A stretch of 64,000 nucleotides of DNA from Hyphomonas jannaschiana VP2 (GCF_000685215.1 NZ_ARYJ01000005.1:124001-188000); one strand, 5' to 3'; positions 24,541 through 33,862 are shown, counted from the first letter of the stretch. Program-made: numbers and translations. Notes: generated by a model not told the origin, from the sequence alone.

Positions 24541-26718
24541 TCACTCCGCCCCCGCAGGCCCGGCCAGCTTGCGGCTGAGATAGGTGAATTCCAGCGCCGT
24601 GCGTTTCGCCCGTTCCGTCTGGTTCGCCGCTGCGGCATGCCCGCCATCGATGTTCTCGTAATAGAGGAATGGCAGGCCGGCCGCCTCGAACTTCTTCGCC
24701 ATCTTGCGGGCATGGCCCGGATGGACCCGGTCGTCCTTGGTGGAGGTCACGAAGAACGGCTCCGGATAGGGCTTTGCTGCGTCGAAATTCTGATAGGGCG
24801 AGATGGTTTCCAAGAAAGCCCGCTCTTCCGGCACGTCAGGCGAACCATATTCATCGACCCAGGACGCCCCGGCCAGCAGGAGGTGATAGCGCAACATGTC
24901 GAGCAGCGGCACCTGCACGACGACCGCATTCCAGAGGTCCGGCCGCTGGTTCAGCATGACACCCATCAGCAAGCCGCCATTGGAGCCGCCCATGATGCCG
25001 AGATGGTCCGGACTGGTCACGCCATCGTCAATCAGAGCTTCGCCCACGGCAATGAAGTCGTCATAGATACGCTGGCGGTTTTGTTTCAGGCCCGCCTGGT
25101 GCCAGGCCGGGCCAAATTCCCCGCCGCCACGGATATTGGCCAGCACATAGGCGCCGCCCTGTTCCAGCCAGAGCCGGCCGGTGACCGGGCTGTAGGACGG
25201 GTTCATCGACACCTGGAACCCGCCATAGCCGTAGAGCAGCGTCGGCGTTGTGCCATCCATCGGGATGTCTGCCTTGCTGACCAGGAAGTAAGGCACCTTG
25301 GTTCCGTCTTTCGAGACCGCGAATTTCTGGACGACTTTCAGGCCGCTGGCATCGAACTTCGCCGGCAGGCTTTTCAGCGTGGTCACCGTGTCCGCCGCCG
25401 CATCATATTCCAGCAGGGAATCCGGGGTGAGGAAGTCTTCGTAATTGAGGAAGATCTCGCTTTCGCGGTCGCTGGCAAAGGCGATGTTCGCCTGGCCTTC
25501 GCCCGGCAGAGCAACCGGCACGATCTCCCATTCCCCGTCCGCCATACCAGCGCGATAGATCTTTCCGACCGCCGTATCGCTGATGCTGAGCAGCAGCGTG
25601 TCTTTCGAAATGCTCACCCCTTCCAGCGCCTGCGCATCGGTCGGATGGAAGACCAGTGAGACCGGCGGCAGTTTGCGGGTCTCCATGAAGGCTGCCACAT
25701 CGAAAGCGACGAGGTCGCCCGATTTGAAGCTGTCTGCCTGGCCTTCCGGCGCCCAGTCTTCCTGAAGTGAGACAAGGAACTGGCCCTGATAGATCCCTGC
25801 CGGAGATGATTTCAGCGGGATCGGCCATTTGACCGGTGCCGCCTCCCCGTCCGGGAACCACCAATAGGAGGAAGTGAAGAAGGTCTCCGCTTCGACCGCG
25901 CCCTGAAGCACGGTGCCGTCGTCCAGTTCCAGCGTCATCGGCCAGACGCCGACATCGGTGACATCGCCGCGATAGATCTCTTCTGCGCTTTCCAGCGGCG
26001 TGCCGCGCGCCCAGCGCTTCACGACAAAGGGATAGCCGGACTCGGTGACCGTGCCCTCCCCCCAATTGGTTGCGATCAGGACGGTATCCGGACCGGCCCA
26101 GGCGAGGCCCTGCTTGGCTTCCGGCGTGACAAACCCGTCTTCCACGAAGGTTTTGGTGGCGAGGTCAAACTCACGCTGGATCACGGCATCCTTGCCGCCA
26201 TCGGACAGCGAAACCATGCATTTATAGGCGTCAGAGCCTTTCGGTGCGAAACAATTGGCGCCCTTGTAGACCCAGTTCTTGCCCTCGTCGGCAGCCAGCT
26301 TGTCGAAATCGACCACGGTTTCCCAGTCCGGCGCGTCGCCGCGATAGTCTGCAACAGGCGTCCGGCGCCACAGGCCGCGCACATGCGTATCGTCCTGCCA
26401 GAAATTGTAGACATAGCCTGACCGCACCACGCCATAAGCGATGCGCTCTTTCGAGTTCAGTGCGTCCAGCGCAGCCGCCTCAAACCCGGCATAGCGCGGG
26501 TCGGCCTGCAATTCGGCCAGCGTCCGGTCATTCTGCGCCCGCACCCAGGCGAGCGCGTCCTCGCCTTCGACCTCTTCCAGCCAGAGATACGGGTCTTCGC
26601 CCGGGAGGGTGTCAGCGGGCTTGGAAAGGTCTGTGTCTGCCAATTCGGTCTCCGGAATCTGTGTTGCCGTGCACGCCGATAGCATCAGCGCACTCATAAG
26701 AGTGGAAAAGAAACGCAT
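24541..26718 (-). CDS. Prolyl oligopeptidase family (S9) serine peptidase, lipoprotein
   Basis: 725 residues. An N-terminal lipobox (MLSAC at residues 12-16) predicts periplasmic anchoring. A seven-bladed propeller (about 60-440) is followed by an alpha/beta-hydrolase domain. The nucleophile Ser lies in MGGSNGGLLMG, the Asp in TSTKDDRVHP and the His in DGGHAAAAN. PYLWLEEVEGEDALAWV at the start of the mature protein is typical of S9A. Cleaves short peptides after proline by family; monocistronic. Confidence 0.92.
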   Translation of the reverse strand: MRFFSTLMSALMLSACTATQIPETELADTDLSKPADTLPGEDPYLWLEEVEGEDALAWVRAQNDRTLAELQADPRYAGFEAAALDALNSKERIAYGVVRSGYVYNFWQDDTHVRGLWRRTPVADYRGDAPDWETVVDFDKLAADEGKNWVYKGANCFAPKGSDAYKCMVSLSDGGKDAVIQREFDLATKTFVEDGFVTPEAKQGLAWAGPDTVLIATNWGEGTVTESGYPFVVKRWARGTPLESAEEIYRGDVTDVGVWPMTLELDDGTVLQGAVEAETFFTSSYWWFPDGEAAPVKWPIPLKSSPAGIYQGQFLVSLQEDWAPEGQADSFKSGDLVAFDVAAFMETRKLPPVSLVFHPTDAQALEGVSISKDTLLLSISDTAVGKIYRAGMADGEWEIVPVALPGEGQANIAFASDRESEIFLNYEDFLTPDSLLEYDAAADTVTTLKSLPAKFDASGLKVVQKFAVSKDGTKVPYFLVSKADIPMDGTTPTLLYGYGGFQVSMNPSYSPVTGRLWLEQGGAYVLANIRGGGEFGPAWHQAGLKQNRQRIYDDFIAVGEALIDDGVTSPDHLGIMGGSNGGLLMGVMLNQRPDLWNAVVVQVPLLDMLRYHLLLAGASWVDEYGSPDVPEERAFLETISPYQNFDAAKPYPEPFFVTSTKDDRVHPGHARKMAKKFEAAGLPFLYYENIDGGHAAAANQTERAKRTALEFTYLSRKLAGPAGAE

Positions 26719-26803
26719 AAGTCATCCTGCTGGGAGGTCGCTGGTGAAGCGCCAGTCTTAACGGCCGGTCCTGACGGTGCAAGCCGGTGACACGGTCGCA
26801 GAC

Positions 26804-27400
26804 TCAGTCTTCGGCCCAGCGCCGGAGGCGTTCGAATTTCACCTCTTCCACGATCAGGGCGCGGGTTTTTTCCGGCACGACCGGGCGGATGCCGAAATAA
26901 TCGACCCCCTGATCGCCTTCCATCAGAGGCACATCATAGGTGAAGCTGAAATCCTGAAACCCGCGCTCGAGATCGAAGACGTGCCAGCCCGAATCGCCGA
27001 CGCGGCCGGCGGAATAATTGGTTTGCATCTGCAGCGCGCCGGAGACGTCGGCCGGCCGGGCGCGAACCGTGCACCGGACCGTGTAGCCGGCGAACTGGAC
27101 TTCCATATCCGCCGCCAGCCTGAAATGCGGCCCGAGTTCCGGTGCAGCATCCAGCACGCCGGCATCCGCTTCGATATAGAGCTGTTTGCGCCCATCCGGG
27201 CCATCAATCAGACGGGTGACCGCGTCGCCCCCGGCAATGATCTTGTTGAGATAATCGCCGGACACGGTGATTTCGCTATAATTGACGCCATCCCCGGTAA
27301 CCGCGCCAGTCGGTAACCGGCCAATGCCTGGCATGAGCGCAATCCCGACCATTCCGGCAGCCACCAGCAAAGCGAGAGGGAAGAAAATCCTGTCCTTCAT
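26804..27400 (-). CDS. Exported or membrane-anchored protein of unknown function
   Basis: 198 residues from the ATG at 27400, with AAAGG upstream. One N-terminal hydrophobic segment (FFPLALLVAAGMVGIALM) acts as signal peptide or anchor. The mature domain is beta-rich with repeated aromatic/charged strands (HFRLAADMEVQFAGYTVRCTVRAR, GWHVFDLERGFQDFSFTYDVPL). No family recognised. Divergent from the AGE-family epimerase gene with a 142-base gap. Confidence 0.65.
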   Translation of the reverse strand: MKDRIFFPLALLVAAGMVGIALMPGIGRLPTGAVTGDGVNYSEITVSGDYLNKIIAGGDAVTRLIDGPDGRKQLYIEADAGVLDAAPELGPHFRLAADMEVQFAGYTVRCTVRARPADVSGALQMQTNYSAGRVGDSGWHVFDLERGFQDFSFTYDVPLMEGDQGVDYFGIRPVVPEKTRALIVEEVKFERLRRWAED

Positions 27401-27542
27401 CGGGGCCTTTCTCTCCCAGTGCTGTTCCGGTTGCGCCAGTGGGTGGACGCCGCTGGCCAATCAGGCCCGCTCCTGTTAGCAGGAGCGCGTCGGGTCTGGC
27501 GAGCGGCATTTGCCGACGCATCTGCTACGGGGTTTGCACCAT

Positions 27543-28682
27543 ATGTCAAAGTCCGCCTTGAAGCGCCGGGCGCGCGAAGCCCGCAACTGGCTGATGGAAT
27601 CCTGCTTTCCGCTCTGGTCAGAACGAGGCGTGGGCGAACACGGCCTGTTCCGCGAGATCCTGTCCCTCGACCATCAGCCCGCCGATCACGCCACCACCCG
27701 GGTCCGGGTCCAGGCGCGGCAGACCTATGTCTTCACCGAAGCCCTGAAAATGGGCTGGAAACCTGACACAGCAGCTGATCATGTCGCGATGGGGCTTGAG
27801 GCTCTGATGGGCCCCTGCCTTCAGTCTGACGGCCTTGCCGGACGTGTTCTGGACAGCGCCGGCGGGGGGCTTACCGACAATTCGGCAGATCTCTACGACA
27901 CTGCCTTTGTCCTGTTTGCCCTGGCCGAAACGGTGAACGCCCTCGATGGCGCGGAACATGCCAGAGAGGCAGCGGACGGCATCCTGAAAGCGGTCGACGC
28001 GAAGCTTCGGGCCCCGGATGGCGGCTATTTCGAATCCCTGCCGGCAGACCAGAAGCGCCACCAGAACCCGCACATGCACCTGCTGGAAGCCTGCCTTGCC
28101 CTGCACCGGGCCGATCCGGACGGCGGCCACCTCGCCCGCGCAGGCGAGATTGTCAGCCTATTCGACCGGTTTTTCACCGCCGGCCCCGGAGACCTGCTGG
28201 GAGAGCATTTCGCCCCCGGCTGGACCCAGCCAACTGGCCGCGACGCCGACATTGTGGAACCCGGCCACCAGTTCGAATGGGTCTGGCTGTTGCACGCCTA
28301 TGCCCGGGCCAGCGGCACGCCCGTCCACCCGCGCGCCGACAGGCTCTACGCGTTTGCCTGCTCGACGCTGGATGAAGACGGCCGGGCCCTGCAGGAAGTC
28401 ACCCGCGAAGGCGCCATTGCCAATGGCTCGCGCCGAACCTGGCCACAGACCGAAGCGCTGAAAGCCCATATTGCCATGTTTGAAGCGACGGACGAGGACG
28501 CTTTCGCCGCCGCTGCCTGCCGCAGCTTCGATGTGCTGATGGACGAATACCTGACGCCGGAAGGCGGCTGGATCGACCAGTACGACTCGACCGGCAAACC
28601 CATGTCCCAGAACATGCCCGCCTCGACCGGCTATCATGTCGTATTGGCCATGGCCGAGCTGATGCGGATCATGGATGCTTGA
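27543..28682 (+). CDS. AGE-family sugar epimerase/isomerase
   Basis: 379 residues, (alpha/alpha)6-barrel of the N-acylglucosamine 2-epimerase / mannose isomerase family. Visible: YDTAFVLFALAETVNALDG, HMHLLEACLAL with a catalytic-type His, EPGHQFEWVWLLHAYARASG, TWPQTEALKAHIAMFEA and the C-terminal STGYHVVLAMAEL. The substrate is a sugar or sugar phosphate, not assignable more precisely; mannose-6-phosphate or cellobiose epimerisation are alternatives. Confidence 0.85.
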   Translation: MSKSALKRRAREARNWLMESCFPLWSERGVGEHGLFREILSLDHQPADHATTRVRVQARQTYVFTEALKMGWKPDTAADHVAMGLEALMGPCLQSDGLAGRVLDSAGGGLTDNSADLYDTAFVLFALAETVNALDGAEHAREAADGILKAVDAKLRAPDGGYFESLPADQKRHQNPHMHLLEACLALHRADPDGGHLARAGEIVSLFDRFFTAGPGDLLGEHFAPGWTQPTGRDADIVEPGHQFEWVWLLHAYARASGTPVHPRADRLYAFACSTLDEDGRALQEVTREGAIANGSRRTWPQTEALKAHIAMFEATDEDAFAAAACRSFDVLMDEYLTPEGGWIDQYDSTGKPMSQNMPASTGYHVVLAMAELMRIMDA

Positions 28683-28752
28683 ATCTGCGCCGTTTTAAGC
28701 CGAAAAGGCCGCCAGAAAGACCGTCAGGAACACAAAAGGACCTCTCACCGCG

Positions 28753-29466
28753 ATGCCGAAGCTAGCTCTCGTCCGCCACGGACAATCCGCCTGGAACCTC
28801 GAAAACCGCTTCACCGGCTGGTGGGATGCAGACCTGACCGAAAAAGGCGAAGCCGAAGCGAAGAAGGCCGGCCAGCTGCTGAAGGGCGTCGATGCGGATT
28901 TCCGCGCCGCTTTCACCAGCTATCAGACCCGCGCCATCCGCACGCTGTGGCTGGCGCTGACGGAAATGGGCCGCGCCTGGATGCCGGTTGAGAAAGCCTG
29001 GCAGCTGAACGAGCGCCACTATGGCGGCCTGACCGGACTCGACAAGGCAGAGACCGCCGCCAAGCATGGCGACGATCAGGTCCATGTCTGGCGCCGTTCC
29101 TATGACGTGCCGCCGCCGCCGCTGGAAAAGGGCTCCACCTGGGACCTCTCCACCGATCCGCGTTACAAGGGCATCGACATTCCGGATACGGAAAGCCTGA
29201 AACTGACGCTCGACCGCGTGCTGCCCTATTGGGATACCGAAATCGCGCCAGTGCTGAAATCCGGCAAGGATGTTGTTATCGCCGCGCATGGCAATTCGCT
29301 GCGCGCGCTGGTGAAACACCTCTTCAATGTGCCGGACGACAAGATCACGTCCGTCGAGATTCCGACCGGCAACCCGCTGCTGATCGATCTCGATGACGAC
29401 CTGAAACCGGTGGCCGTACGGTATCTCGATGCCGAGCGCGCACAGGCCCTGCCGGACCTGCCATGA
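28753..29466 (+). CDS. gpmA: 2,3-bisphosphoglycerate-dependent phosphoglycerate mutase
   Basis: 237 residues. Interconverts 3- and 2-phosphoglycerate in glycolysis. Phospho-histidine motif [18 protein letters not shown] (His9), [12 protein letters not shown] and [14 protein letters not shown] with the second catalytic His. Overlaps the start of the RibD-like gene by four bases, so the two are co-translated. Confidence 0.95.
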   Translation: MPKLALVRHGQSAWNLENRFTGWWDADLTEKGEAEAKKAGQLLKGVDADFRAAFTSYQTRAIRTLWLALTEMGRAWMPVEKAWQLNERHYGGLTGLDKAETAAKHGDDQVHVWRRSYDVPPPPLEKGSTWDLSTDPRYKGIDIPDTESLKLTLDRVLPYWDTEIAPVLKSGKDVVIAAHGNSLRALVKHLFNVPDDKITSVEIPTGNPLLIDLDDDLKPVAVRYLDAERAQALPDLP

Positions 29467-29906
29467 GCAAACGGCGCGACCAGCGCATGATGGGGCGGGC
29501 GCTTGCGCTCGCCCGTCTCAATCACGGCCTGACCGGCGTGAACCCGTCCGTCGGCTGCGTGATCCTCGATTCCCATGGCCATATTGTCGGCGAAGGCGTG
29601 ACCGGCCGGGGCGGCCGCCCGCATGCGGAAGAGATCGCGCTGGACGAAGCCGGCGAGGCTGCCCGCGGCGGGACGGCCTATGTCACGCTGGAACCCTGCC
29701 GCGAACGCTCGGCCGGCGGTAAGTCCTGTTCCGTCAAGCTGGAAGAGGCCGGCATTGCCCGCGTTGTCTGTTCCGTGCTGGACCCGCACCCGGTCGCCAA
29801 TGGCGGTATCCTGCGCCTGAGACGTGCTGGCATTCAGGTCGAGGTTGGCACCGGCCGCCACGCTGCCGAAGGGCTCTACCGCGCCTTCTTCGCGAGTGTC
29901 GGCTAG
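29463..29906 (+). CDS. RibD-like deaminase-domain protein (no reductase domain)
   Basis: 147 residues. Cytidine-deaminase fold with [24 protein letters not shown], the zinc/proton-shuttle motif [10 protein letters not shown], and [13 protein letters not shown]. Full RibD has about 360 residues and CCxxGxTPPC at this point; here the reductase half is absent and the second zinc motif differs by one residue in spacing and lacks the typical sequence. It may deaminate the riboflavin intermediate or another substrate. Coupled to gpmA. Confidence 0.82.
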   Translation: MSKRRDQRMMGRALALARLNHGLTGVNPSVGCVILDSHGHIVGEGVTGRGGRPHAEEIALDEAGEAARGGTAYVTLEPCRERSAGGKSCSVKLEEAGIARVVCSVLDPHPVANGGILRLRRAGIQVEVGTGRHAAEGLYRAFFASVG

Positions 29907-29932
29907 CCTGCGCCCGTCCTTCGACTGCGCGA

Positions 29933-30982
29933 TCAGCCCGGGAACGGCCCCGCATAGTCGATGATCTTCTGATAGAAGGCTTTCGAGTCACGCTGGAACG
30001 CCGCCTTGTTGAACTGCGCCTCATAGGAAGCGCGTCCACCAGCGACGATCTTCGCGGCGAATGCCTTGTCCGAGATCACCTTGCTGAGTGCATTCGCCAG
30101 CGCGTCGACATCATTCTTCGGAATCAGAACGCCGTTCTCGCCATCCTTCACATAGGCAGCCGGGCCGACAGCATCTGCCGCAACCAATGGGCGCGAGGCC
30201 GCCCAGGCATCCACCGTCACCGTGCCGAACGGCTCATAGCGTGACGGGAACGCCACGACATCGCAGGCCGCCAGCAGCGCGCCGCGATCATTCCGCCAGC
30301 CGAGGAAACGGACGCGGTCATCCAGCTTCAGCCGCTTGCAGTGCGCGCGCAGCTCCGCCTCAAGCGGGCCCTCCCCTGCGATCCAGACATAAAGGCCCGG
30401 CACTTTCGCGGTGGCATCCAGAAGCGTGTCGAGGCCTTTCTTTTCATGCAGGCGAGCCAGCGCCAGCGCCACAGGCGCATCTTCCGGCGTGTCGAGGCTT
30501 GCCCGGTCCACCGGGTCTGCCCCTTCGAAATCCGCATAAGTGTGGACGATGCCAGACCGGTCGTCGCTGACGCCCTGCTCACGGATATGGCGCAGAAGGT
30601 CGATGGTCAGACCGATATGCCATTCGCAGTTCACGAAGCGGGCGAGCTTGTAATAGCCGCCATACCAGCCGATCGAGCGGTTGCGGTATTCCTTCGGCGC
30701 GAACTGTCCGGCACGGCCCATCCAGTATTCGATGACATCCGGCTTGAACGCCTTGATCGCATCGCCCAGCACACGGCGGGTCGGGAACGGCCAGGCATTG
30801 TTGAAGGCCGCCACATCGACGCCAATCCCGGCCTCGCGGAACTTTTGCACACGAAACTGATTGTCGGGCCGGGTGACCACATGTTGGGTCAGGCCCGCTT
30901 CCGCGAGTGCCAGAACCGATTCCAGCATGATGTTTTCCGCGCCGCCCTCTGCGGCACCGGCCATGACGTGCATCACGCGCAT
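29933..30982 (-). CDS. Family 4 glycosyltransferase
   Basis: 349 residues. GT-B fold: N-terminal VMHVMAGAAEGGAENIML with the glycine-rich loop, C-terminal FPSRYEPFGTVTVDAWAASRPLVAAD containing the E-x7 type motif. The start at 30982 is preferred because AAGGAG lies six bases before it; the upstream ATG at 30997 overlaps that ribosome site. Likely transfers a sugar onto a surface polysaccharide; its donor is unknown. Convergent with the RibD-like gene. Confidence 0.87.
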   Translation of the reverse strand: MRVMHVMAGAAEGGAENIMLESVLALAEAGLTQHVVTRPDNQFRVQKFREAGIGVDVAAFNNAWPFPTRRVLGDAIKAFKPDVIEYWMGRAGQFAPKEYRNRSIGWYGGYYKLARFVNCEWHIGLTIDLLRHIREQGVSDDRSGIVHTYADFEGADPVDRASLDTPEDAPVALALARLHEKKGLDTLLDATAKVPGLYVWIAGEGPLEAELRAHCKRLKLDDRVRFLGWRNDRGALLAACDVVAFPSRYEPFGTVTVDAWAASRPLVAADAVGPAAYVKDGENGVLIPKNDVDALANALSKVISDKAFAAKIVAGGRASYEAQFNKAAFQRDSKAFYQKIIDYAGPFPG

Positions 30983-31114
30983 GGGCCTCTCCTTCATGTC
31001 AGGTCAGAATGTCTGCAACGCGCATACCCATTTACAGGCGTGGCGGCAAACACTGGTTGGCAGTCAGGACTGAAATGCCTAAGCAGGGGCCGAACCGACC
31101 CGGGAGCCAGAGAC

Positions 31115-32140
31115 ATGTCAGCCTATCGCCTCTTCGGTGCCGAAACCTCGCCCTACTCGCTGAAAGTCCGTGCGTTCCTGCGCTACAAGGGCATTGCGTT
31201 CGAATGGGTCACGCGGTCCCGCGAAACGGAAACCGATTTTCGTGCGCTCGCACGCCATGCGACCGTGCCACTGCTGGTTTCGCCGGATCGTCCGGTGAGC
31301 CAGGAATCGACGCGCATGCTCTTCGCGCTCGAATCCTCGCACCCTGAGCCATCGGCCACGCCAGATGATCCGGCCCTGGCAGCGCTGTCGCTCATTCTCG
31401 AAGACTATGGCGACGAATGGCTGAACAAATGCATGTTCCAGCAGCGCTGGTCGAACAAACCCGACCGTGATCAGGCCGGCCTGCGCGCACTGGTGCAATT
31501 GTCCGGCGGCAAACGCCCGCGCGCTTGGAAGAAGCCTTCCGTGCAGATTGCCGAGCGCATGGCAGACCGCCTGCCGCTGGTGGGCGCCTCTTCCGAAAAC
31601 GCGCCGGCCCTCGACGCCTCCTGGCGCCGGTTTGCGGACTTGCTGAACACGCACCTGAAGGAGCATCTGTTCATCTTCGGGGGCCGCCCGGCTTTTGCCG
31701 ATTTCAGCCTGGCCGCCCAGTTCCAGCAGATGCTGCTGGACCCGACCCCGGCGGAATGGCTGAAAGACCGCGCGCCCTTCGTCGTGGCCTGGTGCGAGAA
31801 CATGGATGGCCCGAAAGCCGGTGGTCCGCTTGCTGACTTGTCCGCGCTGGCGCCGACCCTGGCTCCGCTGTTCGCTGAGGAAGTCGGCAAGACCTATCTG
31901 GTCTGGGCCAAGGCGAATGCAGATGCGGCCCGTAAGGGTGCAGACAAAGTCTCAGCCGAACTGGAAAGCGGTCCCTTCGTCCAATCGGCCCAGAAGCACG
32001 CCGCCGAGGCCTTCAATGCCGTCGACCGGTTTGTCAGCCGGACACTGAAGGATTCGGCCACGCTGAGCGCCTTCCTGGATGACGCAGACTGCCTGAAGGC
32101 GTTCCGGCATACCAAAAAGCCGGCCAGCGCTGACGCCTGA
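31115..32140 (+). CDS. Glutathione S-transferase family protein
   Basis: 341 residues. N-terminal thioredoxin-fold domain YRLFGAETSPYSLKVRAFLRYKGI with the SP of the active site, and the VPLLVSPDRPVSQESTRM glutathione-binding turn. The C-terminal helical domain includes FIFGGRPAFADFSLAAQF. Longer than usual GSTs (about 210) by an extra ~100-residue Ala/Lys-rich helical end. The start at 31115 is chosen because the longer frame is antisense to the glycosyltransferase gene. Confidence 0.87.
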   Translation: MSAYRLFGAETSPYSLKVRAFLRYKGIAFEWVTRSRETETDFRALARHATVPLLVSPDRPVSQESTRMLFALESSHPEPSATPDDPALAALSLILEDYGDEWLNKCMFQQRWSNKPDRDQAGLRALVQLSGGKRPRAWKKPSVQIAERMADRLPLVGASSENAPALDASWRRFADLLNTHLKEHLFIFGGRPAFADFSLAAQFQQMLLDPTPAEWLKDRAPFVVAWCENMDGPKAGGPLADLSALAPTLAPLFAEEVGKTYLVWAKANADAARKGADKVSAELESGPFVQSAQKHAAEAFNAVDRFVSRTLKDSATLSAFLDDADCLKAFRHTKKPASADA

Positions 32141-32157
32141 CATAGGCTGAAATTGAA

Positions 32158-32188
32158 AACGGCGCGCTCCTGCCCGGAGCGCGCCGTT
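32158..32188. terminator. Bidirectional terminator between GST and hsp20 genes
   Basis: A 13-bp perfect stem AACGGCGCGCTCC / GGAGCGCGCCGTT with a five-base loop, followed by CTATTTCC on plus and TTCAATTTC on minus. It lies between convergent gene ends. Confidence 0.85.
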
Positions 32189-32211
32189 CTATTTCCGTCA
32201 GATCCTGCCGT

Positions 32212-32688
32212 TTAGGCGGCGTCGGCGCTCTTCTTGCCGATCAGTTTCGGCTGAGGCGATTCGGATGTTCCGATCTCGATCTTGCGCGGCTTCTTCTCTT
32301 CCGGGAGTTCCCGGACAAGGTCGATCCGCAGCACGCCGTGGTCGAGCTGAGCGCCGGTCACGAGAATGTGATCGGCCAGCTGGAAGCGCCGGATGAAACT
32401 ACGCTGGGCAATGCCGCGATGCAGGTAGTCCTTGCCGCCGGCGTCTTCGGTGTCGGTTTTCTTGCCCGCCACGGTGAGCAGGCCTTCCTTCGTTTCGATC
32501 TCCAAATCATCCTGCGTGAAACCGGCAACGGCGATCTCGATGGCGAAGGCGTTTTCGTCGACTCGCTCGATATTATAGGGCGGATAGCCCTGCGAGCCGT
32601 CCAGGCGCGCGGCCTGATCGATCATGTTGGCCATACGGTCAAAGCCAACCATGGTGCGGTAAAGGGGGGTCAGATCAATGTTCGACAT
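32212..32688 (-). CDS. Small heat-shock protein (Hsp20/IbpA family)
   Basis: 158 residues. Alpha-crystallin domain with YPPYNIERVDENAFAIEIAVAGFTQDDLEIE, GLLTVAGKK and the C-terminal GVLRIDLVRELPEEKKPRKIEI. Holdase chaperone binding unfolding proteins in the cytosol. Expression appears doubly heat-controlled: a sigma-32-like promoter at 32836-32864 and a ROSE-like hairpin masking the ribosome site at 32695-32718. Confidence 0.95.
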   Translation of the reverse strand: MSNIDLTPLYRTMVGFDRMANMIDQAARLDGSQGYPPYNIERVDENAFAIEIAVAGFTQDDLEIETKEGLLTVAGKKTDTEDAGGKDYLHRGIAQRSFIRRFQLADHILVTGAQLDHGVLRIDLVRELPEEKKPRKIEIGTSESPQPKLIGKKSADAA

Positions 32689-32694
32689 GTCAGT

Positions 32695-32718
32695 CAGTCC
32701 TCTGTCTCAAAGCAACTG
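32695..32718 (-). promoter_or_regulatory. ROSE-like RNA thermometer hairpin over the hsp20 ribosome site
   Basis: The mRNA reads CAGUUGCUU, then a loop, then GAGGACUG. This forms an eight-pair helix with one bulged G in UUGCU opposite AGGA, the hallmark of the last hairpin of ROSE thermometers. The Shine-Dalgarno AGAGGA is inside the helix, nine bases from the ATG. Further hairpins are possible in the ~130-base leader. Folding inferred by eye. Confidence 0.72.
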
Positions 32719-32835
32719 GGAACTCCCTGAACGGGGGGCTCCATTGGGGTTCGGACGTCGCAAACACCCGGCCCGATCGATGGCACCGGCACGAAATCCG
32801 GTCACAGCCCGCGTGGCAGCACCGTGACAAGGATA

Positions 32836-32864
32836 CATGTGGGTGCCTAAAAGGGCGGTTCAAG
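32836..32864 (-). promoter_or_regulatory. Sigma-32-like promoter for hsp20
   Basis: Minus strand: CTTGAA (32864-32859), 15-base spacer, then CCCACATGT, near the heat-shock consensus CTTGAA ... CCCCAT. It would give a leader of about 135 bases containing the thermometer. Confidence 0.5.
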
Positions 32865-32886
32865 AGGTCTCACCGACGGAGTAACA

Positions 32887-33798
32887 ATGATGAAAACCGC
32901 CGTATCCGCTTCTCTTCTTGCCCTGGCTGTGATGGCAGCCTGTGCACCGGCCCCGGCCGACAGCCCCGAAGCCATTGCAGAACTCGACACAGATACCGCC
33001 GCGCCCGAAGCGCCGGCCGTCGAAAGCCCGCTGGACGCCGCCATTGCCAGCGAGCTGCGCTCGCCAGAGGAAAAGGCCCGCGACCAGTGGCGCCACCCGA
33101 AGGAGACGCTGGAATTTCTGGGCGTCGAACCGGATGACACTGTGGTGGAGATCTGGCCGGGCGGCGGTTGGTACACCAACATCCTGGCGCCGTGGCTCGC
33201 TTCCGGCGGCGGCAAGCTGGTCGCCGTCCTGTTCTCGCCCGAAGGCATCGACGATGCCGAGCGTGTTGCCCGGATCGAAACCAATAATGCGAAGTTCAAG
33301 TCGAACTATACCGACCCCGCATTCGGCACGATCGACTATTCCGGCTTCTCCGCGAACAGCGGCCCGCTGACAGAGCCCGGCACAGCAGATGCCGTGCTGA
33401 CCTTCCGCAACATCCACAACTGGATGGCTGGCGGCTACGAACAGAAATTCTTCAACGACGCCTATGCGGCCCTGAAGCCGGGCGGCGTGCTTGGCGTGGT
33501 GGAGCATCGCCTGCCTTCCACCGCCGTGCAGGACCCGAAAGCCTCCAGCGGCTATGTCCACGAAGACTATGTGAAAACGCTTGCCGCAAATGCCGGTTTT
33601 GAATTTGCGGGTTCATCCGAGATCAACGCCAATCCGGCCGATACGGCAGATCACCCGTTTGGCGTCTGGACGCTGCCGCCCGTCAGCAATCAGCCAAAGG
33701 AAGGTGAAGAGGCGCCGGAGGGCTGGGATCCGGAAGTCTACAAGGCGATCGGCGAAAGCGACCGGATGACGCTGAAATTCATCAAGCCGGCTGAATAA
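32887..33798 (+). CDS. Exported methyltransferase-fold lipoprotein (COG4798-like)
   Basis: 303 residues. A signal peptide with lipobox VMAAC (Cys20) is followed by an acidic linker (about 25-60) and a class I SAM-methyltransferase fold: motif I VVEIWPGGGWYTNILAPWL, then DAVLTFRNIHNWM and ALKPGGVLGVVEH. The family is known as predicted exported methyltransferase; how SAM would be available outside the cytoplasm is unclear, so it may not act as a methyltransferase. Monocistronic, with a terminator after it. Confidence 0.82.
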   Translation: MMKTAVSASLLALAVMAACAPAPADSPEAIAELDTDTAAPEAPAVESPLDAAIASELRSPEEKARDQWRHPKETLEFLGVEPDDTVVEIWPGGGWYTNILAPWLASGGGKLVAVLFSPEGIDDAERVARIETNNAKFKSNYTDPAFGTIDYSGFSANSGPLTEPGTADAVLTFRNIHNWMAGGYEQKFFNDAYAALKPGGVLGVVEHRLPSTAVQDPKASSGYVHEDYVKTLAANAGFEFAGSSEINANPADTADHPFGVWTLPPVSNQPKEGEEAPEGWDPEVYKAIGESDRMTLKFIKPAE

Positions 33799-33821
33799 AC
33801 CGTCCCCGGACAAGTCCCCTG

Positions 33822-33852
33822 CCCCGCCGGCCCTCCGGCGGGGCCATTCTTT
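33822..33852 (+). terminator. Rho-independent terminator
   Basis: A 9-bp stem CCCCGCCGG / CCGGCGGGG with a four-base loop, followed by CCATTCTTT. It ends the methyltransferase-like transcript just before the 2OG-oxygenase gene. Confidence 0.75.
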
Positions 33853-33862
33853 GGTGTAGCCA

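Noticed and set aside
30982-30997. Upstream ATG of the family 4 glycosyltransferase
   Set aside because: Codons 2-3 of that start form AAGGAG, the ribosome site for the ATG at 30982.
30341-31114. N-terminal extension of the GST frame
   Set aside because: Antisense to the family 4 glycosyltransferase; the GST domain starts at 31115 with a normal N-terminus.
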